The notes below the pieces were generated by a model, which saw nothing but the letters and a program-made list of their open reading frames with translations, made no database searches and was not told the DNA's origin. A stretch of 15,253 nt of DNA from Hymenobacter monticola (GTDB lineage: Bacteria; Bacteroidota; Bacteroidia; Cytophagales; Hymenobacteraceae), in NCBI RefSeq assembly GCF_022811645.1, contig NZ_CP094539.1, positions 1 to 15,253 of the forward strand, given 5' to 3'. Position numbers and translations under genes: made by a program. Positions 1 through 6,624 of this stretch are shown here, piece after piece (the first letter of the stretch is position 1; every line of letters starts with the position of its first letter).

Positions 1-105
1 GCGGATGCTCGGCCAACGCTGTTTTGCGTGACAAAATATTTGAAAGATGGCAAACGCAAAATCACCATCACCTATGATGACGCACTGAATCCAACACCTT
101 CATAG
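1..105 (+). CDS. C-terminal fragment of an unknown protein
   Basis: Frame 1 is open from the window edge to a TAG at 103-105, giving 34 residues that end in LNPTPS. The fragment has a lysine-rich strand-like stretch (KYLKDGKRKITITYDD), which looks like the end of a beta-rich domain, but it is too short to assign to a family. The strong hairpin terminator 22 nt downstream supports a real gene ending here. The start and most of the gene lie outside the window. Confidence 0.6.
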   Translation, partial: ADARPTLFCVTKYLKDGKRKITITYDDALNPTPS

Positions 106-126
106 TCAGCACTAAAATGAAATCAC

Positions 127-175
127 GAGGGTATTCATGAAGCATTGGAGTGCTTATGAATACCCTCTTCGTTTT
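127..175 (+). terminator. Rho-independent terminator after the left-edge gene
   Basis: A perfect 12-bp stem, GAGGGTATTCAT (127-138) with ATGAATACCCTC (156-167), continues through AAGCA/TGCTT (140-144/151-155) with one bulged G and a 6-nt loop. CTTCGTTTT follows. It separates the truncated left gene from the protease gene at 202. Confidence 0.85.
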
Positions 176-201
176 ACCCTGTTTCCTCTCGAATTCAAGC
201 T

Positions 202-801
202 ATGAATGTCACCCTACCATCTTTCTTGTTTTTTTCCATTCCCTCGTTGGTGTACTGGTATTTCTCAAAAAGAAAAGGGCTCCCTCGCGCTGAAATATTT
301 CTCAGGTTAGGTTGGACCAGGGGCACTAGTCGCTACTACTGGTGGGCCATCGGCTTAGGACTGTTCTTGGCTGCAGTTGGCACTTTGGTGTTCTATTCAG
401 GGGTCATTCCCCATGATTTTTACAAAACACAAGGCACGGGAGCCGTTTACTACGCCACTTGGCACGCCAGCATTAGCACTTTTTTTCTGGCGCTGCTCCG
501 AGAGGCGATTGTAGTAGCGCTGGGGGAAGAGGTCTTTTTTCGGGGCTTTTTGGGAGGGTTGCTGATGCGAAAGTTTGGGTTTGTAAAAGGCAATGCGATA
601 CAACTGTTATTGTTCTTGCTGCCACACTTACCCATCGTATTTTTACTCAGTGCCCGGATTTGGCCTTTAGCGATGCTCTCGGTCACCTCATTCGGATGGA
701 TTGCTGGCTGGCTGCGCCACCGCTCGACGAGCATTTTCCCTGGTTGGATAATGCACAGCCTTGGAAACGCAACAGGCGCATTACTAGCCATGAGCCATTA
801 A
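202..801 (+). CDS. CPBP family intramembrane metalloprotease
   Basis: A 199-residue polytopic membrane protein. The three motifs of the CPBP (CAAX protease and bacteriocin-processing) family are visible: EEVFFRG with E109, E110 and R114; F138 followed by H142 (FLLPH); and H185 with N189 in IMHSLGN. Members are membrane-embedded glutamic/metal proteases that cleave within or next to the bilayer. In bacteria they are linked to bacteriocin maturation or immunity, or to membrane-protein turnover. Hydrophobic segments lie near residues 5-21, 47-66, 90-108, 132-150 and 155-170. The ATG has no clear Shine-Dalgarno, as is common in Bacteroidota. The gene stands alone between the terminator at 127-175 and the minus-strand cluster that ends at 830. 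The substrate is unknown; calling it an immunity protein would be speculation. Confidence 0.9.
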   Translation: MNVTLPSFLFFSIPSLVYWYFSKRKGLPRAEIFLRLGWTRGTSRYYWWAIGLGLFLAAVGTLVFYSGVIPHDFYKTQGTGAVYYATWHASISTFFLALLREAIVVALGEEVFFRGFLGGLLMRKFGFVKGNAIQLLLFLLPHLPIVFLLSARIWPLAMLSVTSFGWIAGWLRHRSTSIFPGWIMHSLGNATGALLAMSH

Positions 802-829
802 AGGGAGTTCTTCTTACAACGGGGCGGAT

Positions 830-1048
830 TTACACGCTAAGCCCTACGCCCGCGTAGTGCTGGCGCAGCTGCGCGCTGCACTCGGCCAAACTCAGCTCGC
901 CGGCAACGTAGCGTTGGTAAAGCCGCTGACCGAATGGGCTCAGCGGGGGCAGGCCCTGGATGGCTTTCAGGGCTTCCACTTCATCGAGTAGCGCCTGGCG
1001 CTGCGCCGGGGTCTGCTCGGCGGGGCCAAAACGTTCAACTGCTGCCAT
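830..1048 (-). CDS. Small VbhA-antitoxin-like protein, copy 1
   Basis: A 72-residue protein, mostly helical. Residues near 35-60 (IQGLPPLS ... QRYVAGELSLAE) resemble the VbhA antitoxin fold that inhibits Fic AMP-transferases: a short helix with an E-G pair, a linker, then a helix ending in (V/Y)VxGEL. Here the inhibitory (S/T)xxxE(G/N) motif is degenerate: the glutamate position is Q and the S/T position is L. No fic gene lies in the window. It is a paralogue of the 120-residue protein at 1449-1811, sharing EQTPAQR near the N-terminus and R-Y-(V/I)-A-G-E-(L/I). It is the last gene of a minus-strand run beginning at 2156. It may be a decayed or repurposed antitoxin, or simply a plasmid protein with that fold. 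The family call is from memory of the motif. Confidence 0.5.
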   Translation of the reverse strand: MAAVERFGPAEQTPAQRQALLDEVEALKAIQGLPPLSPFGQRLYQRYVAGELSLAECSAQLRQHYAGVGLSV

Positions 1049-1120
1049 GGGTAAACAACTAGGGGAAAACCGCCGACTTGGCGCGGGGACCTGGTGTAGC
1101 AGGGAGGGGGTGAAATTACC

Positions 1121-1180
1121 CTAAGCCCTGCCCGGTGGGTGGTTTTGCAATTGCAAAACCACCCACCGGGCAGGGCTTAG
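1121..1180. repeat. Perfect 60-bp loop-less palindrome
   Basis: Bases 1121-1150 are the exact reverse complement of 1151-1180, with no mismatch and no spacer. The outer arms are GC-rich (CTAAGCCCTGCCCGGTGGG), and the centre is the 16-bp TTTTGCAATTGCAAAA (1143-1158). It overlaps the TAA stop (1177-1179) of the 75-residue gene, so on the minus strand it would form a very stable 3' hairpin between that gene and the 72-residue gene. There is no clear T-tract on the minus-strand exit side. It could be a terminator, an mRNA-stabilising or processing hairpin, or a recombination/replication structure. Confidence 0.95.
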
Positions 1181-1404
1181 TCGTTCGGAATGTGGCCACC
1201 GTCGGCTTCTAATATCCATTCCAAGGCGGCAGCTTTCGCCCGCACGGCCAGCAGCTGGCGCTCGGCCAGCGTCCGGCTGCGCTCGTGGCCCGCGTCGGGG
1301 TAGAGCTGGTGCAGCTGCTGGTGCTTCACCACGTCGTTTTCCAGGCGCTCGTCGGCCTGGTCAAGGTTGGCCAGATAGGCGGTTATTTCGGCTTCGGTCT
1401 TCAT
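1177..1404 (-). CDS. Hypothetical 75-residue helical protein
   Basis: I do not recognise this family. The protein is charged and predicted all-helical, rich in A, L, E and R, with a heptad-like stretch at residues 25-68 (QQLHQLYPDAG, then AERQLLAVRAKAAALEWIL). It ends GHIPND. The ATG at 1402-1404 is in a consistent minus-strand cluster with neighbours on both sides. One copy of TTTTGCAATTGCAAAA lies 10 nt upstream of the start (1414-1429). A second copy lies just past the stop, inside the 60-bp palindrome. Bracketing by these palindromes is its most unusual property. Confidence 0.6.
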   Translation of the reverse strand: MKTEAEITAYLANLDQADERLENDVVKHQQLHQLYPDAGHERSRTLAERQLLAVRAKAAALEWILEADGGHIPND

Positions 1405-1413
1405 TAAGGGCTG

Positions 1414-1429
1414 TTTTGCAATTGCAAAA
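1414..1429. repeat. 16-bp palindrome TTTTGCAATTGCAAAA, copy 2
   Basis: Perfect 16-bp palindrome between the start of the 75-residue gene (1404) and the end of the 120-residue gene (1449). It is identical to the centre of the 60-bp palindrome (1143-1158). Its position just upstream of the start codon would suit an operator or a structure affecting translation. Confidence 0.9.
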
Positions 1430-1448
1430 AGAGGGCAACAATAGGCGA

Positions 1449-1811
1449 TTAGAGCGGCGACAACGGCAAGGTTTCGTCCATCACGGTATAGGGCACGTAG
1501 GGCGGCAAATCATTCATTTCCGCCATCAGCGCCGCCATTTCCGCCGCGTAGGGGTACACCCGGCCGGGCTGCTCGGGCGGCAGTGGGCGCACGTCGGCCG
1601 CTGGGGCAATGTCGGGCCGATACCATCGCATCAGCTCGTCGTGGACCTGCATCTGGTCAATCTCGCCCGCGATGTAGCGCAGCTCTAGCCGGGCCAGCTC
1701 CTGGGAGGGCACGGCGCGGTCACTGGCCCCGGCGCCAATGGCCCACCGCACCGCCGCCCACCGCTGCGCGGGCGTTTGTTCGTCCTCATGAAAATGGGGC
1801 GTGTAGCTCAT
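1449..1811 (-). CDS. Small VbhA-antitoxin-like protein, copy 2
   Basis: A 120-residue paralogue of the 72-residue protein at 830-1048. Both carry EQTPAQR near the N-terminus and a helix ending in RYxAGE: LELRYIAGEIDQ here, LYQRYVAGELSL in copy 1. This matches the second helix of VbhA-type antitoxins, but the inhibitory E-G pair is absent (the aligned residues read SDRAVPS). It has an extra C-terminal region, proline- and methionine-rich, ending DETLPLSPL. The start ATG at 1809-1811 lies 9 nt after the stop of the upstream 111-residue gene, so the two are probably co-transcribed and possibly translationally coupled. No Fic-domain partner is visible. Function unknown. Confidence 0.6.
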   Translation of the reverse strand: MSYTPHFHEDEQTPAQRWAAVRWAIGAGASDRAVPSQELARLELRYIAGEIDQMQVHDELMRWYRPDIAPAADVRPLPPEQPGRVYPYAAEMAALMAEMNDLPPYVPYTVMDETLPLSPL

Positions 1812-1820
1812 GCCGGTCCT

Positions 1821-2156
1821 TTACTGGTCAAATTGAAGCGGCTGCTCCTGCGGGATGGCTTGCGCGATGCAGACGAAATTGCGGCTATCGTACACCGCAG
1901 TTTGACCAACGGCAATCGTGGCCGGCAAGGCAAACCGGGCCGCGAGGGCGGGCAGGTCCAGGGGCTGTTCAAAATAGAACGTGCCGTATCCGTCGCGGTC
2001 AAAATAAAATCCGTCGTCGCCGGCGGGCCGGTCGCTGGGCGCTATCCAAGGCGGGTTGCCCTGGGCTTTCAGGAAGTCAATCAGGGGCTGTAAATGCGCC
2101 GTGCGCGAAGCCGTCATTTTCTCCGAAATGGGCACTTTTCCGGGGGCTGTTACCAT
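1821..2156 (-). CDS. Hypothetical protein, 111-residue family, copy 1
   Basis: Unrecognised family, but a real gene, because a diverged paralogue lies at 8259-8579. The two share RTAHL-P-I-x-L-x-AQGN-P, then F-x-FD-x-x-G-x-G-x-Y-x-F-x-x-P-x-D, L-x-x-x-FA-P-A-x-I-x-V and a C-terminal I-x-QA-x-P. The alternating hydrophobic pattern after residue 48 suggests a small alpha/beta fold. The start is uncertain: ATG 2156 gives 111 residues, while an internal ATG (M14, MTASRTAHL) would begin close to the shared region. It is the first gene of the minus-strand small-gene cluster (2156 to 830), downstream of the relaxase and separated from it by a hairpin-rich 120-bp gap. Confidence 0.6.
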   Translation of the reverse strand: MVTAPGKVPISEKMTASRTAHLQPLIDFLKAQGNPPWIAPSDRPAGDDGFYFDRDGYGTFYFEQPLDLPALAARFALPATIAVGQTAVYDSRNFVCIAQAIPQEQPLQFDQ

Positions 2157-2212
2157 GCTACAAGATACACCACAACAGTCGTATTACCTCAAAAACGGCG
2201 TTTTAAGCCCTC

Positions 2213-2278
2213 GAGCTTCGCGTAGTTGCGGAGCGGCTTGGGCAGCGGGTCAACTACGCGAAGCTCGCCCCGCTCCGC
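2213..2278 (-). terminator. Inverted-repeat hairpin after the mobilization genes
   Basis: GAGCTTCGCGTAGTTG (2213-2228) pairs perfectly with CAACTACGCGAAGCTC (2251-2266), with a 22-nt loop. A second, overlapping pair is GCGGAGCG (2228-2235) with CGCTCCGC (2271-2278). The structure begins immediately after the relaxase stop (2279-2281). It probably ends or stabilises the bfmA-relaxase mRNA. The two pairings are mutually exclusive, so alternative folds are possible. Confidence 0.6.
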
Positions 2279-3226
2279 TCAGAGCCGGGGGCCGCGCACC
2301 CGCCGCTGCTCGGGAGCCGGGGGCTCGGGCACGGCTGGCTGCTGGGCGGGGCTTGGTGGCTGGGGAGCCTGCGCGGGGGCAGTAACGGCCAGCGGCGGGC
2401 GCTGCTCCGGGGCCAACTGCTGCACGGCGGCTTGCGGCTCAGGAACGACTTGCGACACCGCCTGGCGCTGCTGCGCGGCCTGTTGCTCCTGGATAGCCTG
2501 CACGCGCAGGGCCGCGCACTCTTCCGGGGTGCCGTGCTGCATCGTGTGGGCATAGCGGAACGTTTCGGTCAGGGGCCGCTCGTAGGCAAACGCTTGGTCG
2601 AATGCCTGCTCTACCCGCTCCGAATACTGCTTACGCTCGAAGCCGCCCGTTACCACCCCGCGCTGCGTGTTCTTGTGGTTGGTCAGCGGGCTCAGGTGGT
2701 ACGGGTTTTTCCGCTCCAGCTCGCCGGCCCGCTTGCGCTCGGTGTAGCGGGCGAGGTTTTCCGTCCGGCTGACGATGACGTGAATGTGCGTCTGCGGGCC
2801 GGCCTTCGCCTGGCCCGTGGCCACGTCGCCCACCTGCACCGCCCGGTCCTGGTGGTTGGTCGTGCGCTCGTGCTCCACCTTGGCGAAGTACACCAGGTCG
2901 CGGCCCGCGATGCCCTTCCCAAAGTTGGCCGCGTACTGCTCCATCGCCGCCCGCGTGTAGGCCCGCAGCTTCTCCGGGTCGCTGTCAATATGGCGCAGTT
3001 CGGCTTGGCTTGGGGCGAGTACCACCTGGTAATACTTGTCCGCGTCGCGGTTCAGGTTGCGCTTGTTCTGGTCGAGCGTGGCCACCACCTCGGCGGCCGG
3101 CACGTCGGCGCGGTCGAGGCTGAACCACTGCCCTTGCACCTCCTTTTCCAGGTAGGCCACCAGGCCCCCGCAGCTGCCCGACCGCTGGGAAAGGCCCTTG
3201 CCCGAGGCGGGAATCTTGGCTACCAT
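2279..3226 (-). CDS. mobB: MobB-type relaxase (DUF5712 family)
   Basis: A 315-residue DNA-nicking relaxase that would cut oriT and pilot the transferred strand. The N-terminal 235 residues match the Bacteroidota DUF5712/MobB relaxases: MVAKIPASGKG, SCGGLVAYLEKE, YYQVVLAPSQAEL, YFAKVEHER (H119), and the metal-binding histidine pair in THIHVIVSR (H147, H149). Tyrosines near the N-terminus (Y25, or Y65/Y66) are candidates for the nucleophile; the sequence alone does not decide which. The last 75 residues are Q/P/A-rich and low-complexity, ending in a basic RRVRGPRL. Its start overlaps the stop of the BfmA-like gene by one base (TGATG), indicating translational coupling. No complete conjugation machinery is in view, so transfer would need a helper. 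Confidence 0.88.
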   Translation of the reverse strand: MVAKIPASGKGLSQRSGSCGGLVAYLEKEVQGQWFSLDRADVPAAEVVATLDQNKRNLNRDADKYYQVVLAPSQAELRHIDSDPEKLRAYTRAAMEQYAANFGKGIAGRDLVYFAKVEHERTTNHQDRAVQVGDVATGQAKAGPQTHIHVIVSRTENLARYTERKRAGELERKNPYHLSPLTNHKNTQRGVVTGGFERKQYSERVEQAFDQAFAYERPLTETFRYAHTMQHGTPEECAALRVQAIQEQQAAQQRQAVSQVVPEPQAAVQQLAPEQRPPLAVTAPAQAPQPPSPAQQPAVPEPPAPEQRRVRGPRL

Positions 3227-3849
3227 CAGACCGGATTGCTGGGGGGTGAAACGGGTGTGCCGGCCGGAGCCGGGGTGCTGCTGGGCGCAGCCCCTGGGGC
3301 GGTTTTAGGGGGTGGATTTAATACGGCGGTGAGTAGCTCCGGCTTCAGCGCCGCCTTCAGCACGGCGACGATGGCCCGCTGCGTGGGCGCTAGCTGCGGG
3401 TCGGCTTGGCTCGGGGTTACGTTGGTTTTGGGCACGCGCTCCAAGAAGGCCGGGGCGAGCCCTATCGGCTGCACGCTCTTAAAAAACACCCGCTCCAACC
3501 AGTGGCTCAGCTCCTGTACCTGGTCTTCGCTCAGGCCGGCCGGGGCACTCGCGGCCGGCGCGGCCAGCACCTTGTGCGCCTGCACCTCGGCCAGAATGGG
3601 CTTGAGGTAGGTCTTTTCCTGCTCTCGGATAAATCCAATCGTGCGCTTGTCCAAGTCGGCCAGCTTGGCCGTGAGCTTGGCTAGGCTCGTGGTCAGGTCT
3701 GGGCCGGTGGGGTGCCGGGGGTCGGCCTTGGTCACCCGGAAGTACTGCACCATCGCGGCCAGCAGCTCGGGGTTGCTCAGCTCGTACTCCTTGGCCAGTT
3801 GCCGGAAACCGTCATAGGCCGCTTCCTCGGCGCGTATCGTTTTATCCAT
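3226..3849 (-). CDS. bfmA: BfmA/BtgA-family mobilization accessory protein
   Basis: A 207-residue relaxosome accessory protein. The diagnostic stretch is TIGFIREQEKTYLKPI at residues 70-85, typical of BfmA/BtgA proteins of Bacteroidota mobilizable elements. The N-terminal 40 residues (EEAAYDGFRQLAKEYELSNPE) look like a small helical DNA-binding unit. A probable coiled coil covers about 50-90, and the C-terminal third is proline/alanine-rich. It overlaps the relaxase by one base (TGATG), so the two form one operon, with this gene first. The upstream gap (3850-4293) carries inverted repeats that could serve as its operator and as oriT. The known family role is binding near oriT to assist the relaxase. 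Confidence 0.85.
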   Translation of the reverse strand: MDKTIRAEEAAYDGFRQLAKEYELSNPELLAAMVQYFRVTKADPRHPTGPDLTTSLAKLTAKLADLDKRTIGFIREQEKTYLKPILAEVQAHKVLAAPAASAPAGLSEDQVQELSHWLERVFFKSVQPIGLAPAFLERVPKTNVTPSQADPQLAPTQRAIVAVLKAALKPELLTAVLNPPPKTAPGAAPSSTPAPAGTPVSPPSNPV

Positions 3850-3860
3850 GAACTCGGTTT

Positions 3861-4020
3861 TGAACTCAAATTATTACTGACTATCAGTAGTTTACACACT
3901 TATGTACTCGCTATGAGTTCATTATATTTTGCTTTACTGCTTATTATCAACTATATAACGTAGAGCGGAACGGTATGAAACGAAGCGAATAGCGTTCCTG
4001 CTCGCTTCTTTCAGAACGGA
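3861..4020. other. Candidate oriT / operator region with nested inverted repeats
   Basis: The 444-bp gap 3850-4293, between the coupling protein and the mobilization genes, holds no plausible gene. Its left part is AT-rich and structured. TGAACTCA (3861-3868) pairs with TGAGTTCA (3914-3921), enclosing ACTGA-CTA-TCAGT (3876-3888). GAAACGAAGCGA (3977-3988) pairs with TCGCTTCTTTC (4002-4012), with one bulged C, and GGAACG recurs inverted as CGTTCC (3967/3993). Relaxase operons usually have oriT directly upstream, so the 3963-4020 hairpin is the best nick-site candidate, and the repeats nearer 3849 may regulate bfmA. No nick sequence is identified. The stretch 4021-4293 shows nothing I can name. 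Confidence 0.45.
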
Positions 4021-4293
4021 ATCGTTGCTTACCCTGGGGCTAGTCGCACCGTCTGCTGTCGTCTGGTTGGGCTTCCGGAAGCAAGGTAGAACAAAAGGGA
4101 AGAATGTGCCAAATCCCCCGCTTACTCAGCTGGGCCTCCCTCGCGCCTGGCCTATCCTAAAAGGAGCTTTCTGGATTCACTAGCCGGCTCGTTCCTCGCG
4201 GCTTTCCATCTGAAATGATAGGTTTCGTCAGTCTAATTAGGAGGTTCTATCAGCTAACTATGAGTTTTTATAAACTACTTACAAACCGGATAG

Positions 4294-6153
4294 TTACCAT
4301 TTACTCGGGTCGGTTTCTTCCTCCGTGGTGGCCGGACTGGGAGCTGTTTCGGTCGTGGTTGGTTTTACAATTGCAAAATCCTCGGCACCCTGGGCGGGCT
4401 GCTCGACGGGTTCTGTTTTTGCAATTGCAAATGCCTGGACCTCCTGTGCGGGGCCTGTCTCTCCGCCCACGACGGCCCGCACCTGCGCCTTGATGGCCGT
4501 GAAATTCTGGCGCACCTGCTCGGGGCTAGCCTCCTGGAACGGGGCAATTTTTACGGCCTTGGTGGGCTCCGCTCGGAAGGTGGCGCGGAACTCCGGCCGG
4601 CCACTCTCCACCACCAGGCCCGCGAACTCGCCCACGCCAAAGCGCATCACCTGCTGGGCCTCCAACTTGTCGCGCTGCTGGATGCTCACCGACCCGCTGG
4701 TGCTGCTGCTGCGGCTCGTCGGCTTCAGCAAATTCCACTCGTTGCTTTTGCTCGTGCCCTCCGTGGTGGAGCGATACGTTTTGTCGATTTTGCCGAACAT
4801 CTTACTCACCCGCTCGGCTGTGGCCGTGTTGGTGGTGCGGCCCCAAAACTGATTCCCAAGGTTAGCCAGAATCATCTCGGATTCCTGCCGACTGGTCAGG
4901 GCTTCCATCTGGGCCACGTCCTGCACGGCGTACACCGTGGCCACTTGGTTGCTGCGGGCGGTGGCCGGCAGCTGGGCAAAATTTGGGATAAACAGGGTCG
5001 GCGCTTCGTCGAGCAGCACCAGGCTCGGCAAGCGGCCCTGCTGGTTCAGGCGCTTGATGGCCGTGGCCACGATGAGGGAAATAAGCGGGGAAAAGGTCGT
5101 GCTCAGGGCCGGGTCGTTGCCCACCACCAACACGCCCGGCGTGGCGGCCGTGTTCAGGTCGAGCGGCACCTGGTCGCCGCTCATCACCCAAAAAATCTCC
5201 GGCGTGTTGAGCACGGCGAGGTAATTCCGAATGGTCGAGAACACGCCCGCAATGGTGTTTTCCGATTTGCTGGCGCTGGCAATCGAGGCAATGAGGCCGC
5301 GCACTTCCTCGTCCTGCTGCAAGGTGGCCAGCAGCTGCGGCGCGTCGGCCTCGAGAATCATGCTCACGGCGGCCGGCAAGCTGCACTGCTGGGGGTGGTT
5401 GCGGCGCAGGTACCAGATGCAGCCGGCCAGCAGCACCTCGCCCGACTGAATCCAGAAATTGCGCTGCTGGGCGGCTTTGGCGTCGAGGTTGGTAATGATG
5501 GTGGCCGCGGCCTCGCGGGCAAAGCTGGCGGTGGCCAGCAGCTCGGGGGCCAGCGGGTTTACCCGGTGGCTCCGGGTGAGGTCGGTGAAATTGACAAAGT
5601 AGGGCGTAACAGTGCCGCCCGCGTAGCTGCCGGCCACTTCCTCGGCCAGCGTGGGAAACTTGAAGTCATACACCACGCCCGTTAGGCCGGCCGCGCCCGC
5701 CTGCTGAAGAATGGGCTCAATAATCGACTTGCTTTTGCCACTGCCCGCGCCGCCGGCAATGAAGGTGCCCCGAAACGGGTTGCCTAGGCGCACGGCGGGG
5801 CCGCTAGTGGTGCGTAGGGTGAAGCTCAGGGCCTGGGCAGCTCCTGGGGCCGCTGTGGCTCCCTGGGGGCTGGAATAAGCGCGGTACACGTTCCAGCCCA
5901 ACCAGGCCAGCAGCAGTAGTGTGGCCAGCTCGCCCAACCAGTGCTGCAAAAGGCCGGTGGCCAGAAACAGGCCAGTAAAGCCGGTAACGGAAGGCACCCA
6001 ATCAAAAGGAGCGGCGGGTATCAGCGTCGCCCGGTAAAGGCCCTGGGCGGCCGGGGGCGCTACTTTTTTGAGCACCAGGACCACCAGGTGCGCGACAACG
6101 CCAAAAATTACGGCCCCAATCAGGATGCCCAACCAGTGAAAAAATGCAGCCAT
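4294..6153 (-). CDS. TraG/VirD4-like type IV coupling protein
   Basis: An inner-membrane ATPase that links a relaxosome to a mating channel. Counting from the ATG at 6153 it has 619 residues; an in-frame TTG at 6198 would add 15. I prefer the ATG because the first membrane segment begins directly after it. Numbered from the longer form, there are membrane segments near 18-44 and 70-106, Walker A GGAGSGKSKS (149-158), Walker B LVLLDEAP (393-400), and the downstream QDVAQMEAL and NQFWGRT motifs typical of TraD/TraG P-loop DNA-binding domains. The C-terminal tail (from about 575) is non-conserved, acidic and Thr/Pro-rich. It contains FAIAK and FAIVK, each encoded by a 16-bp TTTTGCAATTGCAAAA-like palindrome. 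It lies on the same strand as bfmA-relaxase but is separated by the candidate oriT gap. Confidence 0.88.
   Translation of the reverse strand: MAAFFHWLGILIGAVIFGVVAHLVVLVLKKVAPPAAQGLYRATLIPAAPFDWVPSVTGFTGLFLATGLLQHWLGELATLLLLAWLGWNVYRAYSSPQGATAAPGAAQALSFTLRTTSGPAVRLGNPFRGTFIAGGAGSGKSKSIIEPILQQAGAAGLTGVVYDFKFPTLAEEVAGSYAGGTVTPYFVNFTDLTRSHRVNPLAPELLATASFAREAAATIITNLDAKAAQQRNFWIQSGEVLLAGCIWYLRRNHPQQCSLPAAVSMILEADAPQLLATLQQDEEVRGLIASIASASKSENTIAGVFSTIRNYLAVLNTPEIFWVMSGDQVPLDLNTAATPGVLVVGNDPALSTTFSPLISLIVATAIKRLNQQGRLPSLVLLDEAPTLFIPNFAQLPATARSNQVATVYAVQDVAQMEALTSRQESEMILANLGNQFWGRTTNTATAERVSKMFGKIDKTYRSTTEGTSKSNEWNLLKPTSRSSSTSGSVSIQQRDKLEAQQVMRFGVGEFAGLVVESGRPEFRATFRAEPTKAVKIAPFQEASPEQVRQNFTAIKAQVRAVVGGETGPAQEVQAFAIAKTEPVEQPAQGAEDFAIVKPTTTETAPSPATTEEETDPSKW
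4363..4378. repeat. 16-bp palindrome variant inside the coupling-protein gene
   Basis: TTTTACAATTGCAAAA differs at one base from the perfect palindrome at 1143 and 1414. On the minus strand it encodes FAIVK in the non-conserved tail of the coupling protein. Confidence 0.85.
4417..4432. repeat. 16-bp palindrome variant inside the coupling-protein gene
   Basis: TTTTGCAATTGCAAAT differs at the last base only from the perfect 16-bp palindrome. On the minus strand it encodes FAIAK. It lies 54 bp from the 4363 copy, in the same coding frame. Confidence 0.85.
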
Positions 6154-6198
6154 ACCAGTAGAAAAGAAGGTTTGGCGTAGGTACGGCCGGCCGGCCAA

Positions 6199-6480
6199 AG
6201 GAGCCTAAAACCCGGCAGTAAACCGGGGCACAAGGCCGCACAAATAAGCACAACAATAAGCTATTATACCATTGATTACCAATAATATACAGTTTTAAAA
6301 ATGCGCGCAAATTACTGGCTTTTAGGACTTTGTTGTTTTTGTTTGGGTTGCGCCGCATCGCCCACCACCAAGCCCTAAAAGCCTGTTTTCTTCGCGCGAA
6401 ACACAATTTGTGTTATTTGAGCTATTTGTTCTATTTGTAGGGCTCATAACTAATTGATTTTCAGAATCCCACAAGCACAA
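6199..6480. other. AT-rich flank of the replication origin
   Basis: Non-coding stretch between the coupling-protein gene and the iterons. It contains three 9-bp direct repeats, TTATTTGAG / CTATTTGTT / CTATTTGTA (6413-6439), which could be the DNA-unwinding element. It also has an inverted repeat GGCTTTTAGG (6317-6326) with CCTAAAAGCC (6374-6383), and a local palindrome TTCGCGCGAA (6391-6400). No complete TTATCCACA-type DnaA box was found by eye. Confidence 0.5.
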
Positions 6481-6490
6481 AGGGAAACCA

Positions 6491-6585
6491 TTGATTCGTG
6501 AAAGGAAACCTTTGATTCGTGAAAAGACACTTTTGATTCGTCAAAAGGAAACCTTTGATTCGTCAAAGGGAAACTTTTGATTCGT
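6491..6585 (+). repeat. Five replication-origin iterons
   Basis: The core TTGATTCGT starts at 6491, 6512, 6533, 6555 and 6577, so spacing is 21, 21, 22 and 22 bp. Each unit extends to approximately GGAAACCTTTGATTCGTGAAA, with CGT followed by GAAA or CAAA. Two-helical-turn spacing directly upstream of a Rep_3-family initiator is the classic iteron arrangement: Rep binds here to open the origin and limit copy number. A degenerate partial sixth unit (CACGAAAGGAAAC) follows near 6596. Confidence 0.92.
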
Positions 6586-6624
6586 GAAAAGACATCACGA
6601 AAGGAAACGGTTACTAATTATAGT

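Noticed and set aside
830..2156. A complete Fic toxin-antitoxin module.
   Set aside because: Only antitoxin-like proteins are seen; no HxFx(D/E)GNGR Fic motif appears in any frame of the neighbourhood.
2432..3610. A 392-codon open frame on the plus strand.
   Set aside because: It lies wholly opposite the relaxase and BfmA-like genes, which have recognisable motifs. High GC keeps the antisense frame open; its translation has no family features.
4945..5685. A 246-codon plus-strand frame.
   Set aside because: Antisense of the coupling-protein ATPase domain. It is a product of GC-rich third positions.
6002..6406. A 134-codon minus-strand frame over the origin flank.
   Set aside because: It overlaps the 5' part of the coupling-protein gene in another frame, and the translation is Trp/Cys-rich and unlike a real protein.
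6491..6585. Regularly spaced repeats considered as a CRISPR array.
   Set aside because: Spacing is 21-22 bp with no unique spacers, and the repeats sit directly upstream of a Rep_3 initiator, so they are iterons. No cas gene is present.
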